Shown: piece by piece, positions 27,805 to 36,251 of the stretch | Layout: each line of letters opens with the position of its first letter | Numbering within the stretch: the stretch's first letter is position 1 | Assembly: GCA_002360535.1 (NCBI GenBank) | Contig: DEQR01000041.1 | Span: forward strand, 8,316-72,315 | From: Thiobacillus sp. UBA3361 | GTDB taxonomy: Bacteria; Pseudomonadota; Gammaproteobacteria; Burkholderiales; Thiobacillaceae | DNA length: 64,000 nt | Reading direction: 5' to 3' | The notes under the pieces: generated by a model | Database searches by the model: none | What the model saw: only the letters and a program-made list of their open reading frames with translations | What the model was told of the DNA's origin: nothing | Position numbers and translations under genes: made by a program

Positions 27805-27981
27805 TGTCTCCTCCTTTTGGCCAGGGAAAGAATTGCGAGGTCCCAATATCAGCCTCGCCACAAAAAACGGGCAGGGAGCCGGATAGTGCCCGCCCCCGCG
27901 GAAATGCTTTTTTATTTTGTATAACGGTACGACATGATGCATCAAGTCCCAGGCGCACCTAGGATATTGATTTGCATAAGC

Positions 27982-28001
27982 TTATTAGCACTGACTAATA
28001 A
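27982..28001. promoter_or_regulatory. Perfect AT-rich palindrome between fccAB and the multihaem cytochrome
   Basis: TTATTAG-CACTGA-CTAATAA forms a perfect seven-base inverted repeat in the shared divergent region (27805-28164). Its position 180 bases from each start and AT-rich symmetry suggest a regulator site; the TTAG/CTAA half-sites resemble those beside the ArsR-rhodanese gene at 56.66 kb, though this is inference. Confidence 0.5.
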
Positions 28002-28072
28002 TAAAACAATGATTGAAATAAGCCTGTCATGGACGTAGTCTAAGGCAGCTTTTGGTAAAAACGTACCGAAAT

Positions 28073-28132
28073 GGGTGACCCGCCCATAATTTCGGGCGGC
28101 GTTACCGGGATATGGGGCTCAGCCCGATACCC
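28073..28132 (+). promoter_or_regulatory. Tandem hairpins in the 5' leader of the multihaem cytochrome gene
   Basis: Two adjacent stem-loops precede the ribosome site. The first pairs GGTGACCCGCCC (28074-28085) with GGGCGGCGTTACC (28094-28106). The second pairs GGG-TAT-GGGC with GCCC-ATA-CCC across 28107-28132 with single-base bulges. No T run follows, so they do not look like a terminator. They could be mRNA stabilisers, a protein-binding leader or a riboswitch-like element; no known riboswitch class was recognised. Confidence 0.45.
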
Positions 28133-28164
28133 GTTTGCATTTCCGCCAGTGAGGAGACAAAAAA

Positions 28165-30120
28165 ATGGCAATCAATGCCTGGAAGTGGATTGTTAGGGGA
28201 ATCGTCGCCTGTGCCTGTCTGCTGACGGCGCCCACGGCTCTCGCCGAGGACGCCGACACGTCCGCCGCCTGGAGCGACAATCCGGCGCTGGATATCGGCA
28301 ACCACCGCTGTCTCCGCTGCCATGCCGATCCGGAAGAGAAAACCCGCGTGCGCCCCGACGGTACGCGCATCAACCTGTTCATCGACAAGCAGCAGTTCGA
28401 GCACAGCGTGCATGGCAAGCAGCCCTGCACCGGCTGCCACAACAGCATCGAAAAGCTGCCCCACCAGAAGCCGCTGCCCAAGAGCATCGGTTGCATCGAC
28501 TGCCACCGCGCCAAATTCGAGGCGCAGAAGGACAGCCCGGAGCCTGAACACAAGCGCCTGGGTGTGGTCGTGGCACAGATGGAGAGCTACCTGCACTCCG
28601 TGCACGCGCGGCCCAACAAGCAGAACCTGGCCAAGACCAACGCTGCCTGCCACGACTGCCACGACGCCCACAACATCGGCACTCTGGGCAGCATGCAACG
28701 GGCCGAGCATCGCCTGAAGAACCCGGAGGTGTGCGGTCTCTGCCACGACAAGGCAAAGACCGATTATCTGACCTCGGTGCACGGCAAGGCAGTCACCGAG
28801 AAGAAGGACGCCAAGGCGGCCGTCTGCTCCGACTGCCACACTACCCACCAGATCGCCTCGCCGGACGCCGATCCCATGAAGTTGACCATCACGGCCAACT
28901 GCGGCAACTGCCACGAAAAGTCCCAGAAGACCTATTTCGCCTCCTACCACGGTCAAGTCACCCGGTTGGGTTTCACCAACACCGCCAAGTGCTTCGACTG
29001 TCACGGCGGGCATGACGTGAAAAAGACCGATGACCCTACCTCCAGGGTGCATCTGAACAACCGCCTCAGGACCTGCAACGAATGCCACAAGGACGCCACA
29101 GAGGGTTTCCTGAGCTTCCAGACCCACGGCGACGCGGACGATTACGACAAGTATCCCGTCCTGTTCATCACCAAGAAATCCATGGAGCTGCTGATCTACG
29201 GCGTCTTCCTGTTCTTCTGGACCCACGTCATCCTGTGGTTCTACCGGGAATTCCGCGACCGCCAACAGGGCAAGGGTTACAAGGAGGATCTGGACAAGCC
29301 CGAAACGGTGTATTTCCGCCGCTTCAGCACCTTCTGGCGCTGGATCCACGTGCTCTACGCCATGAGCGCCATGGTCCTGGTGCTCACCGGCACCACCCTG
29401 ATGTTCTCCCATACGGACTGGGCCAAGGCCGTCATCGCGCTGATCGGCGGACCCCAGGTGGAGGCAGTCATCCACCGCACGGCGGCCACCATCTGGCTGG
29501 CCGTCTTCCTGAGCCATTTCGTGGCCGTGAGCGTCAACATCGCGCGCAACTGGAAGACCTTCAAGTGGTTCGGCCCCACCTCCATGGTACCCAGCCTGCA
29601 GGACCTGCGTGACATCGGCCGCATGTTCAGCTGGTTCCTGGGCCGCAGCCCGCGTCCGGACTTCGACCGCTGGACTTACTGGCAGAAGTTCGACTACTGG
29701 GCGCCGTTCTGGGGTACCGCCATCATCGGCATCTCCGGCCTGATGCTGTTCTTCCCCACCAAGACGGCCACCATCCTGCCGGGCTGGGTGTTCAACGTCG
29801 CCACCATCCTGCATGCCGAGGAGGCGTTGCTGGCTACCGTGTTCCTGTTCACGGTGCACTTCTTCAACGTGCATTTTCGGCCGGACAAATTCCCCCTCAG
29901 TACCTCCATCTTTACCGGCAAGGTGCCGCTGGAGGAGTTCAAGCACGAACACAAGGTGGAATACGAGCGTCTGCTGGCCAGCGGCGAACTGGACAAGTAC
30001 CTGGTCAAGCGTCCCACACGGAGAATGGACATCGGCACCACCGCTCTGTCTGCCCTGCTGATCTTCGCCGGCCTGGGACTGCTGACACTGGCCTTGATCG
30101 GCTACTTCACCATGCACTAA
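28165..30120 (+). CDS. Nine-haem cytochrome c fused to a cytochrome b-type membrane domain
   Basis: A 651-residue protein. A signal peptide (to about residue 27) leads into a periplasmic domain with nine CXXCH motifs between residues 49 and 308: CLRCH, CTGCH, CIDCH, CHDCH, CGLCH, CSDCH, CGNCH, CFDCH and CNECH. From about residue 340 there are at least four transmembrane helices with conserved His residues (FFWTHVILW, RWIHVLYAM, IHRTAATIW, FTVHFFNVHF), as in di-haem cytochrome b subunits. Such a fusion could pass electrons between quinone and periplasmic partners. It faces fccAB across a shared promoter region, hinting at sulfur-linked electron flow. GAGGAG precedes ATG 28165. Confidence 0.85.
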   Translation: MAINAWKWIVRGIVACACLLTAPTALAEDADTSAAWSDNPALDIGNHRCLRCHADPEEKTRVRPDGTRINLFIDKQQFEHSVHGKQPCTGCHNSIEKLPHQKPLPKSIGCIDCHRAKFEAQKDSPEPEHKRLGVVVAQMESYLHSVHARPNKQNLAKTNAACHDCHDAHNIGTLGSMQRAEHRLKNPEVCGLCHDKAKTDYLTSVHGKAVTEKKDAKAAVCSDCHTTHQIASPDADPMKLTITANCGNCHEKSQKTYFASYHGQVTRLGFTNTAKCFDCHGGHDVKKTDDPTSRVHLNNRLRTCNECHKDATEGFLSFQTHGDADDYDKYPVLFITKKSMELLIYGVFLFFWTHVILWFYREFRDRQQGKGYKEDLDKPETVYFRRFSTFWRWIHVLYAMSAMVLVLTGTTLMFSHTDWAKAVIALIGGPQVEAVIHRTAATIWLAVFLSHFVAVSVNIARNWKTFKWFGPTSMVPSLQDLRDIGRMFSWFLGRSPRPDFDRWTYWQKFDYWAPFWGTAIIGISGLMLFFPTKTATILPGWVFNVATILHAEEALLATVFLFTVHFFNVHFRPDKFPLSTSIFTGKVPLEEFKHEHKVEYERLLASGELDKYLVKRPTRRMDIGTTALSALLIFAGLGLLTLALIGYFTMH

Positions 30121-30148
30121 CCGCGGTTAGGCGCGGCCCCCCTCAGAT

Positions 30149-30179
30149 CCCGGACCCCGACAGGGGTCCGGGTTTTTTT
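30149..30179 (+). terminator. Strong rho-independent terminator
   Basis: Perfect ten-base arms CCCGGACCCC / GGGGTCCGGG with a GACA loop, then seven T. It ends the multihaem cytochrome transcript. Confidence 0.95.
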
Positions 30180-30376
30180 GTGTCCTTGCCATACCCCTGC
30201 CAACGGGTCTGTCGTTTTTCGGCAAATGCGCCACTGTTTCAGGGCATGCCTTAGTTACAGTCCTTCAATTCCGAAACCAATAGGAGGAGAATGACTTGCA
30301 TATAAGCGGATACTAATACACCAAGGCCGATGATGGAGAGAGCCGATGAACTGAACTGACTGAATAGGTGTGCATC

Positions 30377-30526
30377 ATGAACTGGACCACTTCTCTGATT
30401 CTTGGCGTAGGCGGCCTTACTTCCACCATCGCGGCGATCGCCATCAGCGGCATCATCATCTTGGTCATCGCGCAACTCGCCCTGCTCACGTACCGGCGGC
30501 TGTCAGGCCAGAAATCGCATAGATAG
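30377..30526 (+). CDS. Small single-helix membrane peptide, unknown function
   Basis: A 49-residue open frame beginning MNWTTSLILGVGG, with one strongly hydrophobic helix (residues about 6-39) and a basic C-terminus (RRLSGQKSHR). A modest ribosome site (AGGTG) lies six bases before the ATG. No family was recognised. The hydrophobic core with positive-inside tail is what a real small membrane protein looks like, but a chance frame cannot be excluded. Confidence 0.4.
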   Translation: MNWTTSLILGVGGLTSTIAAIAISGIIILVIAQLALLTYRRLSGQKSHR

Positions 30527-30572
30527 GGTGCCCGGAGTTACGGCGCGCCTCTTTCGGGAGGCAAGTCGGGTA

Positions 30573-31025
30573 CTACTCTCCGGCCAGTGACCGGGCTTGA
30601 TGCAGTTGCTGTGGCGTCATCTGGCTGATGCACCTGTCCTGTTCCTGCTTGCCCAGATAGTGCCCCCCGCGCGCAGCGCGGCCATACCACAGGTACGCTA
30701 CTGGTAGATCGCGCTCCACACCGAGCCCCTGCGCGTGAATACGCCCCAGGGCGAAAGCCGCATCGATGTCCCCCTTGCCGGCGGCCTTCAGATACCACTG
30801 CCGGGCCAGGACGTAATTCATGTCCAAACCTTGGCCTTCCTCGTGCAGCAATCCAAAGTAATACTCGCCCTGCGTCTCGCCCCTCTGGGCGCATGCCTCA
30901 AACTCTCGGGCAGCCCCTTCGTAATTGCCCATGCTGTAGGCGAACAGGCCCGCCTCGAAATCAGCCCGCGCCCAGAGGGCGGACATCAACAGAATGGCCA
31001 GGCATCCGTTTGCGACGCGCATCAT
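30573..31025 (-). CDS. Secreted Sel1-like repeat protein
   Basis: A 150-residue exported protein. After a signal peptide (MMRVANGCLAILLMSALWARA) come TPR-like Sel1 repeats: AYSMGNYEGAAREFEACAQRG, YYFGLLHEEGQGL, ARQWYLKAAGKGD and AFALGRIHAQGLGV. Sel1 repeats mediate protein-protein contacts, often in envelope or signalling complexes. No enzymatic domain is present. The start was placed at ATG 31025, giving a clean signal peptide. Confidence 0.75.
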   Translation of the reverse strand: MMRVANGCLAILLMSALWARADFEAGLFAYSMGNYEGAAREFEACAQRGETQGEYYFGLLHEEGQGLDMNYVLARQWYLKAAGKGDIDAAFALGRIHAQGLGVERDLPVAYLWYGRAARGGHYLGKQEQDRCISQMTPQQLHQARSLAGE

Positions 31026-31228
31026 GTTTGCCGCCTGTCTTTCTTCCACTTGTTCTGATCAGCAACCCGCCAACAACCGCTGCAATCAAGAAGCATACGC
31101 GGATAGGTGTAGCGATTGTCATCCTTCCAATCGACGGAATCGCCGCGCGCCAACTATCGGGAAATGCGGATTCCGAGCGCGTAACGGCGCCCGCAGGCGC
31201 CGTCCGTTATCGCCAGTAATGAGTCAGG

Positions 31229-31747
31229 CTAGCGACGCGAAAGGTATTCCAGCATGGCCTGCATCAGATCCATGCGTTTTTCCAGGGCATCCAGGCGCTG
31301 ATCCAGCGCCCCGTCCCCGTGCCGGCAGTGGCCGCCAGGACCCGCCTTGCACGGCTTGTCGCCACTCGGACTCATCATACCCATGCCTGGGCCTTTTGCC
31401 GTGTTGCACTTCTGCCCGCCCCCCGGCGTCATGGCCATGGGGCCTAGTCCGCCGCCGGGGCCCATCATCATGCCCATGCCGGGGCCGGGCGGACCCATTT
31501 CCATCATGCTAGCCATGGATTTCATTTGCTCATCCATCAGTTTCCGGCGCTCTTCCGGGTCTTGGGTTCGCATCATCTGGTGCATGCGTTCGCGCATGGC
31601 CTGCATCAGTTCCAGTCGATCGGGCTGGTCGGCGGCCGGCGCGGCTGCCTGGGGCTCGGCCCGTGCCTCCTCGGCCGAAGCGGAAATCGGCGCCCCAAGG
31701 GCGCAAAGCAGCAGGACAAGCGGGAATTTGCATTTCAACAGGTTCAT
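31229..31747 (-). CDS. Secreted Met- and Gly-rich protein, unknown function
   Basis: A 172-residue exported protein, start at ATG 31747 behind GAGGAG. A signal peptide (MNLLKCKFPLVLLLCALGAP) precedes a charged helix with many Met residues (ELMQAMRERMHQMMRT, KLMDEQMKSMASMMEM), a Gly/Pro/Met-rich linker with three Cys, a short His-Cys patch (GGHCRHGDG) and a final amphipathic helix (LDALEKRMDLMQAMLEYL). Met, His and Cys clusters suggest binding of copper or another soft metal, but this is inference from composition only. Confidence 0.65.
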   Translation of the reverse strand: MNLLKCKFPLVLLLCALGAPISASAEEARAEPQAAAPAADQPDRLELMQAMRERMHQMMRTQDPEERRKLMDEQMKSMASMMEMGPPGPGMGMMMGPGGGLGPMAMTPGGGQKCNTAKGPGMGMMSPSGDKPCKAGPGGHCRHGDGALDQRLDALEKRMDLMQAMLEYLSRR

Positions 31748-31980
31748 CTTAGTCTCCTCTAAAGGGAAGGTTGTCGTCAGGCAGACAAGCCGGGGGTTGT
31801 GAATCCGCAATGATCGTCCGCAGCAACCGCCTGCCGCTCAGCCGCGGAGCCCATGTGAGTAGCGCTCCACCTCCAGGGTTCCTGGCATGGCAGGAAACGT
31901 GGGGCAGAAAAAATGAACTCGCGTGCCCCAGCGATCGGATGGCGCCGCGGCGGGACGCCGCCAAACCCCTGTACGGCCTG

Positions 31981-32820
31981 CTACTGGCAGACCTGCTGCA
32001 TGTTGAAGGCGAGCAGGTTGGTGCTGTTGATGCTGTCCATGCCCCAGGTGACGAGGTCATGCAGGGCCTTGGTGGGCAGAGGGGTGATGCCCACCAACTC
32101 GGTCGGGCACTTGAAGGTGACGATGACCAGCGGCTTCTCCCCGGTGGGATAGACGGTCTTGATAACCGGCAGCACGGACAGCCCTTCCGGCAGGGAAGGC
32201 AATGAGAACAATGAGGGCAATGAGGGCAATGAGAGCAATGAGGGCATGCCCACATTGATCTCATCGAGCGCCTTGCCTATATCCGTCAATGGCTGGTTGA
32301 CCTGCTGTGGGTGGGCCATGTAAGGGTTGCCGTGTACCGCCGGCTTGGCCGTCTCCGCGGGTTTGACCGCCGGCTGCCGCTTGGGGGGTGCGGGCATCGG
32401 CCGGTTGCCGGACGCCGTCGCGGGCCTGGCGGGGGATTGCGTGGGCAGGAGGGTGACGGGCTGCGCTGCCGGCAGAACCACGGGCTGAACGGGAGGCGTC
32501 TCGCTGAGTTGGGTCGTGAGGGTCAGTGTGGGGATGGCCAGGGGCGGCAGCAGAGCCGGTGCATTCAGCCCGGAGGCCGGCGCCGGGGACTGTTGGTCGG
32601 CCTTCGCGACTACCGGTCTGGCGGCAGGCTGCACGGACTTGCGTGAGGCACTCGTCTTCCGGCTTGTCTTGCGCTTGGCCGATTTTGCAACCTTCTTGGC
32701 CTGCCGGAGTTCCTGGGCTTTCGTGGTATCTGCGGCGGAAGCGCTCCAGGCCGACCCGGAAAAGGCAACAGACAAGGCCAGCAACAGCAGGCTTGTCAAA
32801 GCAAACGGACTTCGTTTCAT
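31981..32820 (-). CDS. Exported Pro/Ala-rich protein with LPSL repeats, unknown function
   Basis: A 279-residue protein starting at ATG 32820 behind AAGGAT. It has a signal peptide (MKRSPFALTSLLLLALSVAF), a Lys/Arg-rich stretch, a long Pro/Ala-rich low-complexity linker, a repeated SLPSLP segment near residue 200, and a conserved-looking C-terminal domain of about 75 residues with two Cys (FKCPTELVG and MQQVCQ). No family was recognised. A linker plus small C-terminal domain fits a periplasm-spanning or surface protein. Confidence 0.6.
   Translation of the reverse strand: MKRSPFALTSLLLLALSVAFSGSAWSASAADTTKAQELRQAKKVAKSAKRKTSRKTSASRKSVQPAARPVVAKADQQSPAPASGLNAPALLPPLAIPTLTLTTQLSETPPVQPVVLPAAQPVTLLPTQSPARPATASGNRPMPAPPKRQPAVKPAETAKPAVHGNPYMAHPQQVNQPLTDIGKALDEINVGMPSLLSLPSLPSLFSLPSLPEGLSVLPVIKTVYPTGEKPLVIVTFKCPTELVGITPLPTKALHDLVTWGMDSINSTNLLAFNMQQVCQ
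32200..32244. repeat. Nine-base tandem repeat, five units
   Basis: Five units of CAATGAGGG (two with one or two changes) lie head to tail inside the LPSL-repeat gene and encode the repeated Pro-Ser-Leu. The period is three codons, so slippage would change protein length without frameshift. Confidence 0.85.
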
Positions 32821-33091
32821 GTTCTCATCCTTGCCAAACACCCGAGCGTAGAGGCACGCCGGCTCTGGTGGTCTCCTCGCACAAAGCCGATCAGCCCGGT
32901 GGTTGGCCTGGGACATCCGGCGGTCGTCACGCATGCCGCTGCGGGGCGGCTGCCATGGCTGTCATATTTGTATGCGACCCATTCTCCGCCCCACCCCGGC
33001 CAAATACAAGGATGCCGTACACGCTCCGGTGAACGGAATTCCCCGCTGCGTTATTCGGAACACATCCGGCGGACCAGCCGCTGTGCCCCCC

Positions 33092-34426
33092 TCAATCGAA
33101 GGCCGGGCCGCCATCCAGCGGCGCGGTGGCCGGCGGCGTGTCGTAGAGCAGATCCACCAGCACCAGGGAGATGTCCGGCACGTAGGTGATGAGCGCCAGA
33201 TAGACCAGCATCACCAGCACAAATGGGAAGGCCCCCTTGGTCACCTCCGACAGGCCCAGGTGGGACAGGTGGCTGGCCACATACAGGTTAAGCCCCACCG
33301 GCGGGGTGATCATGCCGATTTCCATGTTGATGGTCATGATGATCCCAAGGTGGATGGGGTCGATGCCCAGGTGCGCGGCGATGGGCAGGAACAGGGGCGC
33401 CAGGATCAGGATGATGGAACTGGGCTCCATGAACTGGCCGGCGAGCAGCAGGACCAGGTTGACCACCAGCAGGAATTGCCAATGGCTCATTTCCTGTGCC
33501 ACCACCCACTCGGACAGTTGCTGCGGGATCTGCTCCGAGGTGAGCAGGAAGTTGAACAGGATGGCGTTGGTGATGATGTACAGCAACATGGACGACGTAT
33601 TGGCCGCGTGCAACAGCACCTTGGGCACGTCGCGCAGCTTGAGCGTGCGGTAGATGAAGGCGGCGCAGATGAAGGCGTACACCGCCGACACGGCGGCCGC
33701 CTCGGTGGGGGTGAACACCCCGCCGTAGATGCCCCCCATGACGATCACCACCAGCATGATGCCCCAGAAGGCGTCCAGGAAGGAGCGCCACACCTCGCCC
33801 AAGCTGGCCTTGGGCACGGTGGGGAAATTGTGCTTCTTGGCATAGACGAAGGTCACCCCCATGAGCAGCACCGCCAGCAGGATGCCGGGCACGATGCCGG
33901 CCACGAACAGCTTGCCGGTGGACTCGTCGGTGGCCACGGCGTAGATGATCAGCACGATGGACGGGGGGATCAGGATGCCCAGGCTGCCGGAACAGGCCAG
34001 CACGCCGGTCGAAAACCTCTTGGGATACCCCTGCTCCACCATGGCCGGCAGCATCAGCGAACCGATGGCCATCACCGTCGCCGGAGACGACCCGGACAGG
34101 GTGGCGAAGAAGGCGCAGGCCAACACCGAGGCCATGGCCAGGCCGCCGGGCATCCAGCCCACCAGGTTAACGGCGAACTTGATGATCTTTTTGGCCACCC
34201 CGCCGTCGGTGAGGAAGGCGCCGGCCAGCACGAAGAACGGCACTGCCATGATGGCGAAGCTCTCCAGGCCGGTGAACAGGCGCTGAGAGATGATGTTCAC
34301 CGTCATCATGTCGAAGGACGAGAAGAACAGCATGAAGGCCAGCACCGTCATGCCCAGGGCGATGGAGATGGGCGTGCCGGTGATGAGCATCAGCACCAGG
34401 ATGGCCATGATGAGGGCGGCGGTCAT
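33092..34426 (-). CDS. dctM: TRAP transporter large permease (DctM)
   Basis: A 444-residue membrane protein with 11-12 helices of the DctM family. Typical blocks include LMLITGTPISIALGM near the N-terminus, LSGSSPATVMAIGSLMLPAM and LIPPSIVLIIYA, and MEIGMITPPVGLNLYV near the C-terminus. It is the sodium-coupled transport subunit of a tripartite importer. It overlaps dctQ by four bases (ATGA), so translation is coupled. The solute is probably a C4-dicarboxylate or related acid. Confidence 0.92.
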   Translation of the reverse strand: MTAALIMAILVLMLITGTPISIALGMTVLAFMLFFSSFDMMTVNIISQRLFTGLESFAIMAVPFFVLAGAFLTDGGVAKKIIKFAVNLVGWMPGGLAMASVLACAFFATLSGSSPATVMAIGSLMLPAMVEQGYPKRFSTGVLACSGSLGILIPPSIVLIIYAVATDESTGKLFVAGIVPGILLAVLLMGVTFVYAKKHNFPTVPKASLGEVWRSFLDAFWGIMLVVIVMGGIYGGVFTPTEAAAVSAVYAFICAAFIYRTLKLRDVPKVLLHAANTSSMLLYIITNAILFNFLLTSEQIPQQLSEWVVAQEMSHWQFLLVVNLVLLLAGQFMEPSSIILILAPLFLPIAAHLGIDPIHLGIIMTINMEIGMITPPVGLNLYVASHLSHLGLSEVTKGAFPFVLVMLVYLALITYVPDISLVLVDLLYDTPPATAPLDGGPAFD

Positions 34427-34938
34427 GGCTTGATCTCCTCACGCAGATCAGCCGCCGGCCCGGCCGAGACGGTCTGTCCGGTGCGCAGGAAGCGCAGCAG
34501 GGACTGGACGAAGCGGTAGCACATGAGGCCCGAGCCGAAGGGGATGGCCAGGTAGATGATCCACATGGGCCATTCCAGATCGGGGGCGATCTGGCCCGTG
34601 CCGTACATGAAGATCACCCAGCGGGCGCCGAAGAAGGCGATCACGCCGGTGAACACCACGCCCAGCACCAGGCCGCTGATCACCAGGAATTTCTTGGCGC
34701 CCCCCTCCACTTGGTTGACCACGTAATCGACCCCCACGTGGATACCGGTGCGCACCCCATAGGCGGCCCCGAACTTGGCCATCCAGATGAACAGGTAGAT
34801 GGTCAGCTCGGTGGACCAGGTGAAGCCCGTGCCGAACATATAACGCATGGCCACGGAGACAAAGGTGACCAGGGTGGCGGTGGCCATGAAGGTGAGGATG
34901 AGCCACTCTTCAAGCCGATCGAGTACGCGATTGAACAT
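34423..34938 (-). CDS. dctQ: TRAP transporter small permease (DctQ)
   Basis: A 171-residue protein with four transmembrane helices. The family segment GTGFTWSTELTIYLFIWMAK precedes GAAYGVRTGIHVGVDYVV. DctQ is the scaffold for DctM. It lies between dctP (72 bases upstream, with a hairpin in the gap) and dctM. Confidence 0.9.
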   Translation of the reverse strand: MFNRVLDRLEEWLILTFMATATLVTFVSVAMRYMFGTGFTWSTELTIYLFIWMAKFGAAYGVRTGIHVGVDYVVNQVEGGAKKFLVISGLVLGVVFTGVIAFFGARWVIFMYGTGQIAPDLEWPMWIIYLAIPFGSGLMCYRFVQSLLRFLRTGQTVSAGPAADLREEIKP

Positions 34939-34980
34939 GATCGCCCCTTGCGGCGTCCGAAGACCGGACCGAGTGAACGT

Positions 34981-35002
34981 GCGCCCCGGCCAGGCGGGGC
35001 GC
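34981..35002 (-). other. Intercistronic hairpin between dctP and dctQ
   Basis: GCGCCCC pairs with GGGGCGC across an eight-base loop and no T run follows. Such hairpins protect the upstream mRNA and allow more binding protein than permease to be made. Confidence 0.55.
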
Positions 35003-35010
35003 CCCGATCG

Positions 35011-36027
35011 TCAGCGGCCGGAGCCGCGTGCTTTCTGGACCTGCTGGGCCGCCCGGTAGGTGGCCTGGATCAGGTCGCGGCCGATCTTGTCCTCGAATTC
35101 CTTGTGCACCGGCAGCATGGCCTTGTGCCAGGCCAGGCGGTCCTGGAGCGGCAGCACATACACGTCGGTGGTGCCGGCGGCCTTCACCTTGGCCAGGGCG
35201 TCGTCATTGTCCTGCTGCGAGATGCCCCGTTCATATTCGGTGGCCTCCTGCATGGCCTGTTCCAGGATGGCGCGGATGTTGGCCGGCAGGCCGTCCCAGA
35301 AGTTCTTGTTGACGATCACCGCGTAGCCCAGATACCCGTGGTCGGAGATGGTCAGGTGTTTCTGCACCTCGTGCATCTTCTTGGTGTACAGGTTGGACAT
35401 GGGGTTCTCGGTGCCATCGACCACCCCCTGCTGCAGGGCCGAATAGACCTCGGAGAAGGCCATCACCTGCGGGTTGGCGCCCAGGGCCCGCATCTGGGCC
35501 TCCAGCACCTTGGAGGACTGGATGCGCATCTTCAGGCCCTTGAAATCCTCCACCTTGCGCACCGGCCGGTTGGCGCTCATCTGCTTGAAGCCATTGTCCC
35601 AGTAGGCCAGGCCGATGATGCCCTTGTCTTCCAGCATCTTGAACAGCGACTTGCCGATATCCCCATCCATCACCCGGTACAGGGTTTCCTTGTTGGGGAA
35701 AATGTAGGGCAGATCGAACAGCTCGAAGGCACGCACGCCCAGGGGGCCGAACTTGGACAGGGACGGCGCCAGCATCTGCACCGCGCCCAGCTGCAGGGCC
35801 TCCACCTCCTCCCGATCCTTGTAGAGCTGGCTGTTGGGATAGACCTCCACCTTGACCGCGCCCTTGGTGCGCTCCTCGGCCAGTTGCTTGAAGTACTCGG
35901 CCGCCTTGCCCTTCGGGGTATTGGGGGCCACCACATGGGAAAACTTGATGATGATGGGATCGGCGGCTTGGACCGTGAATGCGGCAATGCCCAAGACCAG
36001 CGCCGCGAGTGTGGTACGCAGCTGCAT
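35011..36027 (-). CDS. dctP: TRAP transporter solute-binding protein (DctP)
   Basis: A 338-residue periplasmic protein. After the signal peptide (MQLRTTLAALVLGIAAFTVQA) come IIIKFSHVVAPNTPKGKAAE, GAVQMLAPSLSKFGPL and the hallmark MRIQSSKVLEAQMRALGANP with the carboxylate-binding Arg, then GVVDGTENPMSNLY. This matches the DctP/TAXI-independent C4-dicarboxylate group. AGGAGAT precedes ATG 36027. It is divergent from a DAACS symporter that probably carries related acids. Confidence 0.92.
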   Translation of the reverse strand: MQLRTTLAALVLGIAAFTVQAADPIIIKFSHVVAPNTPKGKAAEYFKQLAEERTKGAVKVEVYPNSQLYKDREEVEALQLGAVQMLAPSLSKFGPLGVRAFELFDLPYIFPNKETLYRVMDGDIGKSLFKMLEDKGIIGLAYWDNGFKQMSANRPVRKVEDFKGLKMRIQSSKVLEAQMRALGANPQVMAFSEVYSALQQGVVDGTENPMSNLYTKKMHEVQKHLTISDHGYLGYAVIVNKNFWDGLPANIRAILEQAMQEATEYERGISQQDNDDALAKVKAAGTTDVYVLPLQDRLAWHKAMLPVHKEFEDKIGRDLIQATYRAAQQVQKARGSGR

Positions 36028-36251
36028 TTTTCTATCTCCTGTGCAGAGACTCTGGTGATCGGGGTTGCGGAGCCCCGCACGGGACATGCGGACAACCGAC
36101 TCCTGAAAGGATCGTATCGCCGCCCAAAGCGGGAAGGCAAGACAAATCCGCGACAGAGGTCAGATTCGTCACACCCCGGCCGGCCTTTCCCCTCGGGCCT
36201 AGGGGAGCGGCTGATAGACTTGACCTGAGACAAGTGACAGGAAGGCCTAGG

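Noticed and set aside
28102..30117. Long open frame on the minus strand opposite the nine-haem cytochrome
   Set aside because: It mirrors a strongly supported gene with nine haem motifs; its own translation is Gly/Val/His-rich with no domain, as expected from the reverse of a high-GC gene.
32903..34519. 538-codon plus-strand frame opposite dctM
   Set aside because: His/Asp/Gln-rich shadow translation of a membrane protein gene; dctM has clear family blocks.
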